From NCBI GenBank assembly GCA_900472575.1, contig UCIV01000024.1, positions 62,001 through 126,000 on the forward strand: a stretch of DNA of 64,000 nucleotides, written 5' to 3'. The position numbers and the translations under genes are program-made. The notes under the pieces were generated by a model that worked only from the letters and a program-made list of their open reading frames with translations, was not told where the DNA came from and made no database searches. Below, piece after piece: positions 16,616 through 26,579 of the stretch (position 1 is the stretch's first letter; each line of letters opens with the position of its first letter). This DNA is from Hyphomicrobiales bacterium (GTDB lineage: Bacteria > Pseudomonadota > Alphaproteobacteria > Rhizobiales > Rhizobiaceae).

Positions 16616-16774
16616 ATGGACGTCATTCGCATCCTTCTCGCCATCATCCTGCCGCCTGTGGGCGTGTTCCTACAGGTCGGCATCGGCCTGCATTTCTGGC
16701 TGAATATTCTGCTGACACTTTGCGGCTATGTGCCCGGGATCATTCACGCGATCTGGGTCATTCTGCGCAAGTAG
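16616..16774 (+). CDS. YqaE/Pmp3 family small membrane protein
   Basis: 52 residues with two hydrophobic helices, IRILLAIILPPVGVFLQVG and FWLNILLTLCGYVPGIIHAI, and the family LPPVGVF and PGIIHA motifs. The start is supported by an AGGA. Members are stress-induced inner-membrane proteins linked to membrane potential. It lies on the opposite strand between rhaD and rhaI, so it interrupts the rhaDI unit and is probably transcribed independently. A link to rhamnose use is not apparent. Confidence 0.85.
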   Translation: MDVIRILLAIILPPVGVFLQVGIGLHFWLNILLTLCGYVPGIIHAIWVILRK

Positions 16775-16822
16775 CCGCGACCTGCCACCGGGATCAAATT
16801 CCACGGTAGCAGGCAGATGTGA

Positions 16823-18919
16823 TTAGCGGGTAAAACTCTGGGCGTTACCGGCATCGACATTGATGATGTTGCCGGTCGATTTGGCCGAGAGGTCCGAGGC
16901 GAGGAAGTAGATCGCCTCCGCAATGTCTTCCGGGAAGACGTTGAGCTTGAGCATCGAACGCTTGCGGTAGTGTTCCTCCAGCTCGGTCACGTCGATCTTG
17001 GAAGACGTCGCCCGCTGTTCGCGCCACTCGCCACTCCAGATTTTCGAGCCGCGCAGAACGGCATCCGGGTTGACAGTGTTGACGCGGATACCGGCATCGG
17101 CTCCTTCCAGAGCGAGGCAACGGGCGAGATGGATTTCCGCGGCCTTGGCCGTGCAATAGGCCGAAGCGTTAGGCGAAGAGGCCAAACCGTTCTTCGAGGC
17201 AACAAAGACGACGTTGCCGCCGATCTTCTGGCGACGGAACAGGCGGAAGGCCTCGCGGGATACCAGAAAATAGCCTGTCGCCAGAATGTCGATATTCTTG
17301 TTCCACATCGCAAGCGTAGTGTCTTCCACCGGTGCCGAAGAGGCTATGCCGGCATTGGAGACGAGGATGTCCACGCCGCCGAATTCGACGGAGGCTTCGA
17401 CAAAGGCCTTTGCCACAGCATTTTCATCGGTCACATCCAGCTTGACGCCACGTACGGCGTCGGCACCGAAGCGCTTGGCGAAATCCGCTTCCGTTTCCGT
17501 GAGCGCATTCTGATCGATATCCGCCAGAACCACGCAGGCACCCTCGCCGATCAGGCGGGTTGCGGTGGCGCGGCCGATGCCGCCGGCACCGCCGGTGACG
17601 AATGCCACCTGTCCTGCCAGGCTTTTCGGCTTCGGCATGCGCTGCAGCTTCGCCTCTTCCAGCAGCCAGTATTCGATATCGAAGGCTTCCTGTTCCGGCA
17701 GGCCCTGATATTCGGAAACGGTCGAAGCGCCACGCATGACATTGATTGCGTTGACATAAAACTCGCCGGCGATGCGGGCGGTCGCCTTGTCCTTGGCAAA
17801 GGAGAGCATGCCGACGCCCGGAACCAGGAAGATGACCGGGTTGGGGTCACGCATCTTTGGCGAGTTGTCGTGTTTACAAGTCTCGTAGTAGCGGGTGTAA
17901 TCGGCGCGGTAATCTTCCAGCTCCTTGTCGAGGCCGGCAACCACGGCATCCGCATCCGGCTTTGCCGGATCGAAATCGACGATCAGCGGGCGGATTTTGG
18001 TGCGCAGAAAGTGGTCCGGGCACGAGGTGCCGAGTGCGCCCAGCGGTGCGAGGTGCTTCGAATTGACGAATTCGAGCACGGCATCCTGATCGTCGAAATG
18101 ACCGAGCTTGCGTTCAGCCTTGCCGATGCGGCCGCGAATTTCAGGCATCAGCTTGGCGGCAATGGCGCGGCGTTCTTCAGCGCCGAGGCTCTTTGTGACC
18201 GCACCGCCGAAGATCGTCTTGCCTTCGGTTTCCTTGGCAAACCACTCGATCGCCTTGTTGATGATGTCGAGCGTCAGCTGGTAGCAATCCTTGGCGTCAT
18301 CGGCCCAGGTGAACAGGCCGTGGCTTTCCAGAACCACACCCTTGGCGGTCGGGTTGGCCTTGACGAAAGCTTCGAGATCCAGCCCGAGCTGGAAACCGGG
18401 CCGGCGCCAGGGGAGCCAACCAATATCGCTGCCGAAAATCTGCTGTGTCAGTTCCTTCGAGTTCTTCGAGGCCGCAATCGCGATGATCGCATCCGGATGC
18501 ATGTGGTCGACATGCGTAAACGGCACGAAACCGTGCAACGGTGTATCGATGGATGCGGCGCGCGGATTGAGGTTGAAAGTGCAATGGGGCAGGAAGCCGA
18601 CCATGCGGTCTTCATCTTCGACACCCTTGTAGATGCCTTTGAGTGCGTCCAGCTTGTCCATATAGAGAGTGGAGAAGCCATCAAGCTTGATGGTGCCGAC
18701 ATCGCCGCCGGAACCCTTGACCCACATGACCTTGACCTTTTGACCGGTCAGCGGATCGGTTTCCATCACCTTGGCGGACGTGTTGCCGCCGCCGTAATTG
18801 GTGATGCGTTTGTCGCTGCCTAGAAGATTGGAGCGATAAAGCAGCTTGCCCGGCTCATCGAGTTTGGCAGCGTAAGCATCATCCCAGCGGTTATCGAGAA
18901 GGCGGATTTGGCCCGACAT
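16823..18919 (-). CDS. rhaD: Bifunctional rhamnulose aldolase/lactaldehyde dehydrogenase RhaD
   Basis: 698 residues with two domains. The N-terminal class II aldolase (about residues 25-300) has GNTSAK, a zinc HVDHMHPDAI motif and ESHGLFTW. The C-terminal short-chain dehydrogenase (about 430-698) has VTGGAGGIGRA, SNAGIASS and the active-site YCTAK. This fusion is typical of rhizobial rhamnose loci, where it splits the rhamnulose intermediate and oxidises lactaldehyde. The start follows GGGAGGACGAC. It is divergent from rhaR with a symmetrical operator region in between. Confidence 0.93.
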   Translation of the reverse strand: MSGQIRLLDNRWDDAYAAKLDEPGKLLYRSNLLGSDKRITNYGGGNTSAKVMETDPLTGQKVKVMWVKGSGGDVGTIKLDGFSTLYMDKLDALKGIYKGVEDEDRMVGFLPHCTFNLNPRAASIDTPLHGFVPFTHVDHMHPDAIIAIAASKNSKELTQQIFGSDIGWLPWRRPGFQLGLDLEAFVKANPTAKGVVLESHGLFTWADDAKDCYQLTLDIINKAIEWFAKETEGKTIFGGAVTKSLGAEERRAIAAKLMPEIRGRIGKAERKLGHFDDQDAVLEFVNSKHLAPLGALGTSCPDHFLRTKIRPLIVDFDPAKPDADAVVAGLDKELEDYRADYTRYYETCKHDNSPKMRDPNPVIFLVPGVGMLSFAKDKATARIAGEFYVNAINVMRGASTVSEYQGLPEQEAFDIEYWLLEEAKLQRMPKPKSLAGQVAFVTGGAGGIGRATATRLIGEGACVVLADIDQNALTETEADFAKRFGADAVRGVKLDVTDENAVAKAFVEASVEFGGVDILVSNAGIASSAPVEDTTLAMWNKNIDILATGYFLVSREAFRLFRRQKIGGNVVFVASKNGLASSPNASAYCTAKAAEIHLARCLALEGADAGIRVNTVNPDAVLRGSKIWSGEWREQRATSSKIDVTELEEHYRKRSMLKLNVFPEDIAEAIYFLASDLSAKSTGNIINVDAGNAQSFTR

Positions 18920-19003
18920 GTCGTCCTCCCTGACGGTATTTTGTGACGACGCTGGTCCTCCTGCGCCGTTTGTGCGACAGGATATCGCGCGATGTTTGGT
19001 CGC

Positions 19004-19078
19004 TTGTCAATCGTAATTGATCAAGTTCGATCATGTTGCGTTGCGGTAGAATCAATCTTGATCGTTTATGATTGACAA
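19004..19078. promoter_or_regulatory. 75-base symmetrical operator region between rhaD and rhaR
   Basis: Two nested inverted repeats share one centre (19041): outer TTGTCAATC (19004-19012) with GATTGACAA (19070-19078), and inner GATCAAG (19019-19025) with CTTGATC (19057-19063). Each pair is perfect and spaced by six bases on both sides. This fits a two-lobed site for the DeoR-type regulator RhaR controlling both directions. The protein-DNA link is inferred. Confidence 0.65.
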
Positions 19079-19117
19079 CTTTAGGAAACTGATAATAGTT
19101 GGCCTCAGGAGGAGACC

Positions 19118-19936
19118 ATGCACGAACGCGAACGACATCGCATAATCTTGAGCGCGATCCAGGAAAAGCCTGTGATCACGGTGCAGGATATTGCCGATCT
19201 GACGGATGCGTCCGAGGCGACGATCCGCCGGGATATCGCGTCTTTGCACGTGCAGGGCAAACTTCGCCGGGTGCGGGGCGGAGCGGAGGCGGTGCATCCG
19301 CCGCAGATCGGCCAGCTGGCCGCCCGCTCATTCCGTGTTTCGGAATCGGTCAACATCGATAAGAAACGCTCAATTGCGCGTCAGGCCGTGGATCTGTGCG
19401 ACGAGGGTGAATCGATCATCATCAATGGCGGAACGACGACGTTCCAGATGGTGCATTACATGGCCGCGCGCCGCATGCAGGTGATGACGAATTCCTTTGC
19501 GATAGCGGAACATCTGGTCAAGCATTCCAAGAACAACGTGACGGTGCCGGGCGGTACGATCTATCGAGAACAAAGCCTGATCCTGTCGCCTTTCGACAAT
19601 GACGCAATCCGCAATTTCTACGCTCGCCGCATGTTTATCGGGGCGCAAGGGATTGGCCCTCTCGGGATCATGGAGCCGGATGCACTGGTGATCCAGAGCG
19701 AGCAGAAATTGATGAGCCAGGCCGAAGAATTGGTGGTTATGGTCGATTCATCGAAATTCCAGCGGCGGTCGAGCATGATCCTGTGTCCGCTGGAGCGTGT
19801 GACGACGATCATTACCGATGACGGCGTCTCGGAGGATGCCAAACGCATGGTGGAGGATGCCGGCGTGACACTGATTATCGCCGGTATGGCAGGTGCTGCA
19901 CATAAGGGTGAGGAAGATACCCCGTCCGTCGCATAA
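19118..19936 (+). CDS. rhaR: DeoR-family regulator RhaR
   Basis: 272 residues. The N-terminal DeoR helix-turn-helix (about residues 6-60) reads ITVQDIADLTDASEATIRRD followed by GKLRRVRGGA. The C-terminal sugar-phosphate sensor domain includes IARQAVDLCDEGESIIINGG, TNSFAIAEHL and VVMVDSSKFQRRS. In rhizobial rha loci the regulator is of this type and acts on the divergent operons. CAGGAGGAGACC before the ATG sets the start. It heads rhaRSTPQUK. Confidence 0.93.
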   Translation: MHERERHRIILSAIQEKPVITVQDIADLTDASEATIRRDIASLHVQGKLRRVRGGAEAVHPPQIGQLAARSFRVSESVNIDKKRSIARQAVDLCDEGESIIINGGTTTFQMVHYMAARRMQVMTNSFAIAEHLVKHSKNNVTVPGGTIYREQSLILSPFDNDAIRNFYARRMFIGAQGIGPLGIMEPDALVIQSEQKLMSQAEELVVMVDSSKFQRRSSMILCPLERVTTIITDDGVSEDAKRMVEDAGVTLIIAGMAGAAHKGEEDTPSVA

Positions 19937-19989
19937 GGCGCCGGCGGGGGGAAATGGACATAGGTTCAATCTTTGGGAGGAGAATTGGC

Positions 19990-20997
19990 ATGAAACTTTC
20001 GAAACAACTGGCGAAGAAGCTGGCATTGGGCGCGGCACTGGCCCTGGCCATGATGTCATCGGCGGCGAATGCTGCCGACATGAAGATCGCGCTTGTGGTT
20101 AAATCGCTCGGCAACGGCTTCTTTGAAGCCGCCAACAAGGGCGCACAGGAGGCGGCAAAGGAACTCGGCGGCGTCGAGATCATCTATACCGGCCCGACTT
20201 CGACGACGGCGGAAGGTCAGATCGAAGTAATCAACTCGCTGATCGCTCAAGGCGTCGATGCGATCGCCATTTCCGCCAACGACCCGGATGCTGTCGTCCC
20301 GGCGCTAAAAAAGGCGGCCCAGCGCGGCATCAAGGTGATCTCCTGGGATAGCGGTGTTGCACCGGAAGGCCGTATCCTGCAGCTCAATCCGTCTTCGAGC
20401 GAGCTGATCGGCAAGATGTGCCTGCAACTTGCAGCCAGCCATCTCGAAGGCGGCAAGGGCGATTTCGCCATTTTGTCTGCCACCACCACCTCGACCAACC
20501 AGAATATCTGGATCGGCGAGATGAAGAAGCAGCTGAAGGATTTCCCCGGTCTCAACCTTGCCACCACGGTTTATGGCGATGACCTTGCCGACAAGTCCTA
20601 TCGCGAAGCGCAGGGTCTTTTGACCTCGCAGCCGAACGTCAAGGTTATCGTCGCACCGACCACGGTCGGCGTGCTGGCGGCATCCCAGGCGGTCAAGGAT
20701 GCCGGCAAGATCGGCCAGGTCTATGTGACCGGTCTTGGTCTTCCATCCGAAATGGCGGGCGCCATCAAGTCCGGTGCGACCAAGGAATTCGCCATCTGGA
20801 ACCCGATCGATCTCGGCTACAGCGCCACCCAGATCTCCTATCATCTGGTGAAGGGTGACGCCGACGGCAAGCCGGGTTCGGAAATCCCTGCCGGCCGCAT
20901 GGGCAAGATCAAGATCGGTGACAACGGCGAGGCCGCGATGGCCGATCCGTTCATCTACGATGCCAAGAATATCGACGAGTTCTCTAAGATCTTCTGA
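19990..20997 (+). CDS. rhaS: Rhamnose ABC transporter substrate-binding protein RhaS
   Basis: 335 residues with a signal peptide MKLSKQLAKKLALGAALALA and cleavage after NAA. The periplasmic sugar-binding domain (type I, RbsB-like) follows: IALVVKSLGNGFFEAANKGA, IAISANDPDAVVPAL, KVISWDSGV, then GVLAASQAV. It delivers L-rhamnose to RhaP/RhaQ. The ATG at 19990 follows GGGAGGAG. A very stable hairpin follows the gene, which commonly raises the level of binding-protein transcript relative to the membrane genes. Confidence 0.93.
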   Translation: MKLSKQLAKKLALGAALALAMMSSAANAADMKIALVVKSLGNGFFEAANKGAQEAAKELGGVEIIYTGPTSTTAEGQIEVINSLIAQGVDAIAISANDPDAVVPALKKAAQRGIKVISWDSGVAPEGRILQLNPSSSELIGKMCLQLAASHLEGGKGDFAILSATTTSTNQNIWIGEMKKQLKDFPGLNLATTVYGDDLADKSYREAQGLLTSQPNVKVIVAPTTVGVLAASQAVKDAGKIGQVYVTGLGLPSEMAGAIKSGATKEFAIWNPIDLGYSATQISYHLVKGDADGKPGSEIPAGRMGKIKIGDNGEAAMADPFIYDAKNIDEFSKIF

Positions 20998-21015
20998 TCC
21001 CTCCCGGGACTTCAA

Positions 21016-21048
21016 GGTCCGGCGCCGCCAGCTTTTTGGCGCCGGACC
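21016..21048 (+). promoter_or_regulatory. Intercistronic hairpin after rhaS
   Basis: GGTCCGGCGCC (21016-21026) and GGCGCCGGACC (21038-21048) pair perfectly over 11 bases. The only T-run is in the loop, so this is more likely an mRNA-stabilising hairpin than a full terminator. Confidence 0.7.
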
Positions 21049-21072
21049 AGCGATGACTTCCAATTGGCAGAT

Positions 21073-22629
21073 ATGATGATGACCGCAGTTGAACGGACGG
21101 GCATGGAGATGGCGCCTATTCAGGATTCGAGATCCGCGGACCGGACGACGATCCTGGAAATGCGTGGAATTTCCCAGATTTTTCCCGGTGTTAAGGCGCT
21201 GGATGGCGTCAATATCTCGCTTCATCCGGGTGAAGTGACTGCCCTGATCGGCGAGAACGGCGCGGGGAAGTCGACGCTGGTGAAGATCCTTACCGGGATC
21301 TATGTGCCGAGCGAAGGCGAGATCCTGATCGATGGGCAGCCGGTCAGCTTCTCAAGCGCGCAGGATGCCGTCGATGCAGGTGTCACCGCCATCCATCAGG
21401 AGACAGTGCTGTTCGACGAATTGTCGGTGGCGGAGAACATTTTTCTTGGGCATGCGCCGCGCACCCGTTTCGGTCTGATCGACTGGAAGGTGATGAATGC
21501 GCGCGCTGCCGAATTGCTTCACGCGCTGGAAAGCGAGATCGACCCGACTATACGGCTAAAAGATCTTTCGATTGCGCAACGGCATCTGGTGGCGATTGCC
21601 CGGGCGCTGTCGGTCGAGGCACGCATCGTCATCATGGACGAGCCGACCGCTGCCCTTTCCCGCAAGGAGATTGACGATCTGTTTCGCATTGTCGAGGGCT
21701 TGAAGAAACAGGGCAAGGCGATCCTGTTCATCAGCCACAAGTTCGACGAGGTTTACGAGATCGCGGAGAATTTCGCGGTGTTTCGCGATGGCCGGGCTGT
21801 GGGTCACGGGCGACTTTCCGAGACACCGCAGGATACGATCGTGCGGATGATGGTGGGCCGCGATGTCTCCAACATCTTTCCCAAGGTCGAGGTGGCGATC
21901 GGTAAGACCGTGCTTTCGGTCGAGAATTACTGCCACCCGACGGAATATCGCGACATCTCTTTCGATTTGAAGCGCGGCGAAATTCTCGGTGTTTATGGCT
22001 TGGTCGGTGCCGGTCGTTCGGAAATATGCCAGTCGCTGTTCGGCGTGACGCGGCCGTCTTCCGGTCAATTAGTGCTAGAGGGCGAGACGATTTCCATTCG
22101 CTCGCCGCGCGATGCGATTGCCGCCGGTATTGTTTATGTGCCGGAAGAGCGCGGTCGCCACGGACTGGCGCTGCCCATGCCGATCTTTCAGAACATGTCG
22201 CTGCCCTCGCTGGCGCGCACCTCGCGATCCGGTTTCCTTAAGGCCGCCAATGAACTGGCGCTGGCGCGCAAATATGCCGAACGGCTGGATCTGCGTGCCG
22301 CAGCCCTTTCCGTACCTGTTGGTACGCTTTCGGGTGGCAACCAGCAGAAGGTGGTGATCGGCAAATGGCTGGCGACGCTGCCGAAGGTGATCATTCTCGA
22401 CGAACCGACCAAGGGGATCGATATCGGCTCCAAGGCGGCGGTGCATGGTTTTATCAGCGAACTGGCCGCCGAAGGCCTGTCGATCATCATGGTCTCTTCC
22501 GAACTGCCTGAAATTCTTGGCGTGTCAGATCGGGTGCTGGTGATGCGCGAAGGTTTGTCGGCAGGGATATTCGACCGCTCGCAGTTGAGCGCCGAAACGC
22601 TGGTGCGCGCCGCCACCGGTAATGCGTGA
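21073..22629 (+). CDS. rhaT: Rhamnose ABC transporter ATPase RhaT
   Basis: 518 residues with two fused ABC domains, as in RbsA/XylG. The first has Walker A GENGAGKSTLVK, a signature region reading KDLSIAQRHLV, Walker B IVIMDEPTAALS and SHKFDEV. The second begins at GVYGLVGAGRSEICQ, where the degenerate P-loop is normal for this class, with LSGGNQQKVVIGKW and VIILDEPTKGID. No good ribosome-binding site is seen; three consecutive ATG codons start at 21073 and the first is used, so the exact start is uncertain. Confidence 0.9.
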   Translation: MMMTAVERTGMEMAPIQDSRSADRTTILEMRGISQIFPGVKALDGVNISLHPGEVTALIGENGAGKSTLVKILTGIYVPSEGEILIDGQPVSFSSAQDAVDAGVTAIHQETVLFDELSVAENIFLGHAPRTRFGLIDWKVMNARAAELLHALESEIDPTIRLKDLSIAQRHLVAIARALSVEARIVIMDEPTAALSRKEIDDLFRIVEGLKKQGKAILFISHKFDEVYEIAENFAVFRDGRAVGHGRLSETPQDTIVRMMVGRDVSNIFPKVEVAIGKTVLSVENYCHPTEYRDISFDLKRGEILGVYGLVGAGRSEICQSLFGVTRPSSGQLVLEGETISIRSPRDAIAAGIVYVPEERGRHGLALPMPIFQNMSLPSLARTSRSGFLKAANELALARKYAERLDLRAAALSVPVGTLSGGNQQKVVIGKWLATLPKVIILDEPTKGIDIGSKAAVHGFISELAAEGLSIIMVSSELPEILGVSDRVLVMREGLSAGIFDRSQLSAETLVRAATGNA

Positions 22630-22639
22630 GGACGCAGAG

Positions 22640-23629
22640 ATGAAGAAACTAATGAAACACCGCGAGCTGCTTCTGGTCGGCATTATCGCCATCATGGTGG
22701 CGGGGTTCGCAACCCGTGCTCCCGGTTTTGCCACGCCCGGAAATCTCGCCAATATCTTTAACGACACATCGATCCTGATCATTCTGGCGCTCGGCCAGAT
22801 GACGGTGATCCTGACCAAGTCGATCGACCTTTCGGTCGCAGCCAACCTGGCCTTTACCGGCATGGCTGTGGCGATGATGGATGCGGCCTATCCCGGCATG
22901 CCGCTGGCGCTGCTGGTGATCCTGGCCATCGGCATCGGTGCGGCGCTGGGCGCCATTAACGGCATGCTGGTATGGTGGCTCAGAATCCCGCCGATTGTCG
23001 TGACGCTCGGCACGCTCACCATTTATCGCGGCATGGCCTTCGTGCTGTCGGGTGGAGCATGGGTGAATTCGCACCAGATGACGCCCGGTTTCCTCAACTT
23101 CCCTCGCTTAGCCGTTCTCGGGATGCCGCTCCTGTCATGGATGGCAATCGCCATCGTGCTGATGATGTGGGTCGTGCTGACGCGAACGCAGTTCGGCCGC
23201 GCGACCTATGCTTCCGGTGGTAACCCGACTGCGGCGGTGTATGCCGGTATCGATATAGGCCGGACGCGGTTTTTCGCTTTCACCCTTTCGGGCGCGCTGG
23301 CTGGATTGGCCGGATATCTCTGGGTGTCGCGTTATGCGGTCGCCTATGTCGATGTCGCGGCCGGCTTCGAACTCGATACGGTGGCTGCCTGCGTCATCGG
23401 CGGTATCTCGATTGCCGGCGGGATCGGTACGGTCGCCGGTGCCGTGCTTGGGGCGCTGTTTCTCGGCGTGATCAAGAACGCCCTGCCCGTCATTGGCATC
23501 TCGTCCTTCGCGCAGATGGCGATTTCCGGCATCGTTATCGTCGCGGCCGTTGTTTTCAATGCCCGCGCCGAACGCAAGGCCGGGCGCATTATCCTGCGCG
23601 ACCGTGGCGCCAAGGAGGTTTCCGCATGA
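22640..23629 (+). CDS. rhaP: Rhamnose ABC transporter permease RhaP
   Basis: 329 residues, an RbsC-type integral membrane permease with about eight to ten helices. Family motifs visible are GQMTVILTKSIDLSV near residue 50, PPIVVTLGTLTIYRGMAF, and ASGGNPTAAVYAGIDIGRTRF, followed by AACVIGGISIAGGIGTVAG. It forms the channel with RhaQ. ATG 22640 follows an AGGACGCAGAG stretch. The stop overlaps the rhaQ start by four bases. Confidence 0.92.
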   Translation: MKKLMKHRELLLVGIIAIMVAGFATRAPGFATPGNLANIFNDTSILIILALGQMTVILTKSIDLSVAANLAFTGMAVAMMDAAYPGMPLALLVILAIGIGAALGAINGMLVWWLRIPPIVVTLGTLTIYRGMAFVLSGGAWVNSHQMTPGFLNFPRLAVLGMPLLSWMAIAIVLMMWVVLTRTQFGRATYASGGNPTAAVYAGIDIGRTRFFAFTLSGALAGLAGYLWVSRYAVAYVDVAAGFELDTVAACVIGGISIAGGIGTVAGAVLGALFLGVIKNALPVIGISSFAQMAISGIVIVAAVVFNARAERKAGRIILRDRGAKEVSA

Positions 23630-24648
23630 GCGACACCCGCGACATGAGTGCTGAAACCAGAACCCGTTCCGCCATTCCCGATCGGCTCGGCACGCCGGTG
23701 AGCCGCCTGCTCGGCAGCTGGGAAGTGCTGCTGTTCGGCGTGGCAATCGCGATCTTCATCGCCAATTCCTTCGCCTCTCCTTACTTCCTCAACGCCTGGA
23801 ACCTTTCCGACGCGACCTTCAATTTCACAGAAAAGGCGATGATCGCCTTTGCCATGGCGATGCTGATTATTGTCGGTGAGATCGATCTTTCGGTTGCTGC
23901 GATCATTGCGCTCGCCTCCACCGCCATGGGGGCGGCGGCCCAGATGGGGATTGGTGCGCCGGGGCTGGTGGCGGTCGGCATCAGTGTCGGGCTTGTCTGC
24001 GGTGCGATCAATGGCACGCTGGTCTCGGTGCTGAAGCTGCCATCGATCGTCGTCACCATCGGCACGATGAGCCTGTTTCGCGGGATTTCCTACATCACGC
24101 TCGGTGACCAGGCCTATGGCAAATATCCGGCCGATTTCGCTTACTTCGGGCAGGGTTATGTCTTCTGGGTCTTCTCGTTCGAATTCGTGCTGTTCATCGT
24201 GCTCGCCATCATCTTCGGCATCGTGCTGCACGCCACCAATTTCGGCCGTCAGGTTTTCGTCATCGGCAATAACGAATTTGCGGCACGTTTTTCCGGCATT
24301 CCGGTCGAGCGGATCAAGTTCAAGCTGTTTCTGCTGACCGGCCTGATGTCTGGCATTGCTGCGGTCTGCCTGACTTCACGACTGGGCTCCACCCGCCCCT
24401 CGATCGCTCAAGGCTGGGAACTGGAGATCGTCACCATGGTCGTGCTCGGCGGCGTCTCCATTCTCGGCGGCGCGGGCACGATTGCCGGCGTCGTCATCGC
24501 GGCCTTCGTCATGGGTCTCGTCACCTTCGGGCTCGGTCTTCTCAACGTGCCGGGCATCGTCATGTCGATCTTTGTCGGCCTTCTTCTGATCATCACCATC
24601 GCGCTTCCCATCGTGGTGCGCCGCATCAGGTTCATGAGTACAAAATGA
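23626..24648 (+). CDS. rhaQ: Rhamnose ABC transporter permease RhaQ
   Basis: 340 residues, the second RbsC-type permease. A polar N-terminal head of about 30 residues precedes the first helix ([18 protein letters not shown]). Motifs include [54 protein letters not shown] and [17 protein letters not shown]. The start has AAGGAGG upstream and overlaps the rhaP stop. It pairs with RhaP as a heterodimeric channel. Confidence 0.92.
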   Translation: MSDTRDMSAETRTRSAIPDRLGTPVSRLLGSWEVLLFGVAIAIFIANSFASPYFLNAWNLSDATFNFTEKAMIAFAMAMLIIVGEIDLSVAAIIALASTAMGAAAQMGIGAPGLVAVGISVGLVCGAINGTLVSVLKLPSIVVTIGTMSLFRGISYITLGDQAYGKYPADFAYFGQGYVFWVFSFEFVLFIVLAIIFGIVLHATNFGRQVFVIGNNEFAARFSGIPVERIKFKLFLLTGLMSGIAAVCLTSRLGSTRPSIAQGWELEIVTMVVLGGVSILGGAGTIAGVVIAAFVMGLVTFGLGLLNVPGIVMSIFVGLLLIITIALPIVVRRIRFMSTK

Positions 24649-24965
24649 TTTTAGAGAAATACGCATTCAAGATGAAACTGAACCCCGGCATGGAGGCGGA
24701 ATATCGCAAGCGCCATGACGAGATCTGGCCGGAACTGAGCGCGCTTCTGCGCGAGGCAGGCGTGCGGGATTATTCCATCCATCTCGACCGTGAGACCGAC
24801 ACCCTGTTCGGCGTGCTTTCCCGGCCGGTGGACCACTCCATGGCGAACCTGCCGGAGCATCCGGTGATGAAGCGCTGGTGGGCGCATATGGCGGATATCA
24901 TGGAGAGCAATCCGGATAATTCGCCGGTTCAGAGCGATCTGGTCACGGTGTTTCATCTGCAATGA
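24645..24965 (+). CDS. rhaU: L-rhamnose mutarotase RhaU
   Basis: 106 residues, right for the RhaM/RhaU family. Characteristic residues include His in [32 protein letters not shown], and the [17 protein letters not shown] segment. It interconverts alpha- and beta-rhamnopyranose to feed the kinase or isomerase. It overlaps both rhaQ and rhaK by four bases (ATGA), showing strict translational coupling. Confidence 0.93.
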   Translation: MILEKYAFKMKLNPGMEAEYRKRHDEIWPELSALLREAGVRDYSIHLDRETDTLFGVLSRPVDHSMANLPEHPVMKRWWAHMADIMESNPDNSPVQSDLVTVFHLQ

Positions 24966-26332
24966 GTGCATTCGAAAGGATCGCCGTCCTCGATATCGGC
25001 AAGACCAATGCGAAGGTCGTGATTTTCGATGCCGCGAGCGGCGCGGAAATCGAGATGCGGCGCATGCCAAATCGGGTTCTCTCAGGCCCGCCCTACCCTC
25101 ATTATGATGTCGAAGCGCTCTGGGCTTTTCTGCTTGAGACGCTGGCTGATTTCGCCAAGGCGCCGGGCTTCGATGCCATTTCGATCACGACACACGGCGC
25201 TGCGGCGGCGTTGATCGAAGCGGATGGGCAATTGGCCTTGCCGGTTCTCGATTACGAGCATCAGTATCCCGAAGATATCCAGCGGGCCTATGACGAGATC
25301 CGCCCGGATTTTGCCGAGACCTTTTCGCCGCGTCTGTCCGGTGGACTTAATCTGGGTGCCCAGATCCATTATCAGAAATCGATCTTCCCCGAGGCGTTTT
25401 CGCGCGTCCGGACGATCCTGACCTACCCGCAATATTGGGCCTACAGGCTGACCGGTGCCGCTGCCAACGAGGTAACGTCGCTCGGTTGCCATACGGATCT
25501 CTGGAGGCCCCATGAGGGCCGCTTTTCCTCGCTCGTCGATGTGTTGGATATTCGCGACCTGATGGCTCCGGTTCATTCGGCCTTTGATCAGGTGGGTATG
25601 GTCCGCGCTGATATTGTTTCGGGAATTTCCCTGTCCGAACCTGTACCGGTGTTTTGCGGTATTCACGATTCCAACGCTTCCCTTTTGCCGTACCTTTCGG
25701 AAAGGGACGCGCCATTCGCTGTGGTTTCGACGGGTACATGGGTCATCAATTTCGCCGTGGGCGGCGATGTGGACCGGCTGGATATGATGCGCGACGCATT
25801 GGCGAATGTCGACGCATACGGACGTGTCGTCCCCTCGGCCCGTTTCATGGGTGGCCGGGAGTTCGAAATTCTGACAGGCGAACTGGGCATTCTGGATCAG
25901 GATCGGGCAACGGCCGCATTGCCTGGCGTTATCGGGAAACGCCTGATGCTGTTGCCGAATGTCGTTGCGGGATCAGGGCCGTTCCCAGGGCGCGAGCGAA
26001 AATGGGTGAATGGGCAGAGCGCGTCTGCTGATGAGCGATGGGCTGCGGCCTGTCTCTATTTTGCGCTGATGACGGAGACCTGCCTTGATCTGGCAGGCGG
26101 CAGGGGGCCTATCCTCGTCGAAGGACCGTTTGCTCTCAACGCGCTCTATCTCAGTCTATTGTCCAGCCTGACGGGCAGGGGAGTATTTGCCGTTCCGGGT
26201 TCGACCGGCACGAGCCAGGGGGCGGCTCTGTTGGCGGGCATCAAGCCGGCTGACCGCCGTGGCGTTCCGGCCGTTGCAATCGATGGCGCCGGCCTTTCTG
26301 GTTACAGGGCGGATTGGCTCGCCAGCGTTTGA
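24962..26332 (+). CDS. rhaK: Rhamnulokinase RhaK (FGGY family)
   Basis: 456 residues. The N-terminal phosphate motif reads [16 protein letters not shown], with [31 protein letters not shown] and [15 protein letters not shown] further along and a C-terminal glycine-rich [14 protein letters not shown]. It phosphorylates the rhamnose-derived sugar. In R. leguminosarum this kinase is also needed for transport activity of the RhaSTPQ importer, which its coupled position suits. It is the last gene of the rha operon; no clear terminator is seen after it. Confidence 0.92.
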   Translation: MSAFERIAVLDIGKTNAKVVIFDAASGAEIEMRRMPNRVLSGPPYPHYDVEALWAFLLETLADFAKAPGFDAISITTHGAAAALIEADGQLALPVLDYEHQYPEDIQRAYDEIRPDFAETFSPRLSGGLNLGAQIHYQKSIFPEAFSRVRTILTYPQYWAYRLTGAAANEVTSLGCHTDLWRPHEGRFSSLVDVLDIRDLMAPVHSAFDQVGMVRADIVSGISLSEPVPVFCGIHDSNASLLPYLSERDAPFAVVSTGTWVINFAVGGDVDRLDMMRDALANVDAYGRVVPSARFMGGREFEILTGELGILDQDRATAALPGVIGKRLMLLPNVVAGSGPFPGRERKWVNGQSASADERWAAACLYFALMTETCLDLAGGRGPILVEGPFALNALYLSLLSSLTGRGVFAVPGSTGTSQGAALLAGIKPADRRGVPAVAIDGAGLSGYRADWLASV

Positions 26333-26383
26333 GTCTTGCTCCGGCCGGATTAGGCGCGGAGAGCCCAGTTGCCGGACGAGGCT

Positions 26384-26399
26384 GTTGACAGCTGTCAAC
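26384..26399. other. parS centromere site, copy 1
   Basis: GTTGACAGCTGTCAAC is a perfect 16-base palindrome matching the repABC parS consensus GTTNNCNGCNGNNAAC at every fixed position. It lies in a gap between convergent genes, which fits a partition site rather than an operator. RepB binding is inferred. Confidence 0.75.
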
Positions 26400-26579
26400 C
26401 GCGATCCGCTTTATTGCTGTGCGGGCTTAGGTCAGGTGAGAGGACGGGTTGTCTGTCGGTGCTGGTTCCGATGTGTCACCGTCTTTCGCAGGATGGCGCG
26501 TCTCGTCCCCGGCAATAGGGGAGGGGCATCTTTCCGAGTTGCGCCGAAGCTGCGCTGATTGATACGTCAGGGGAGGGCT

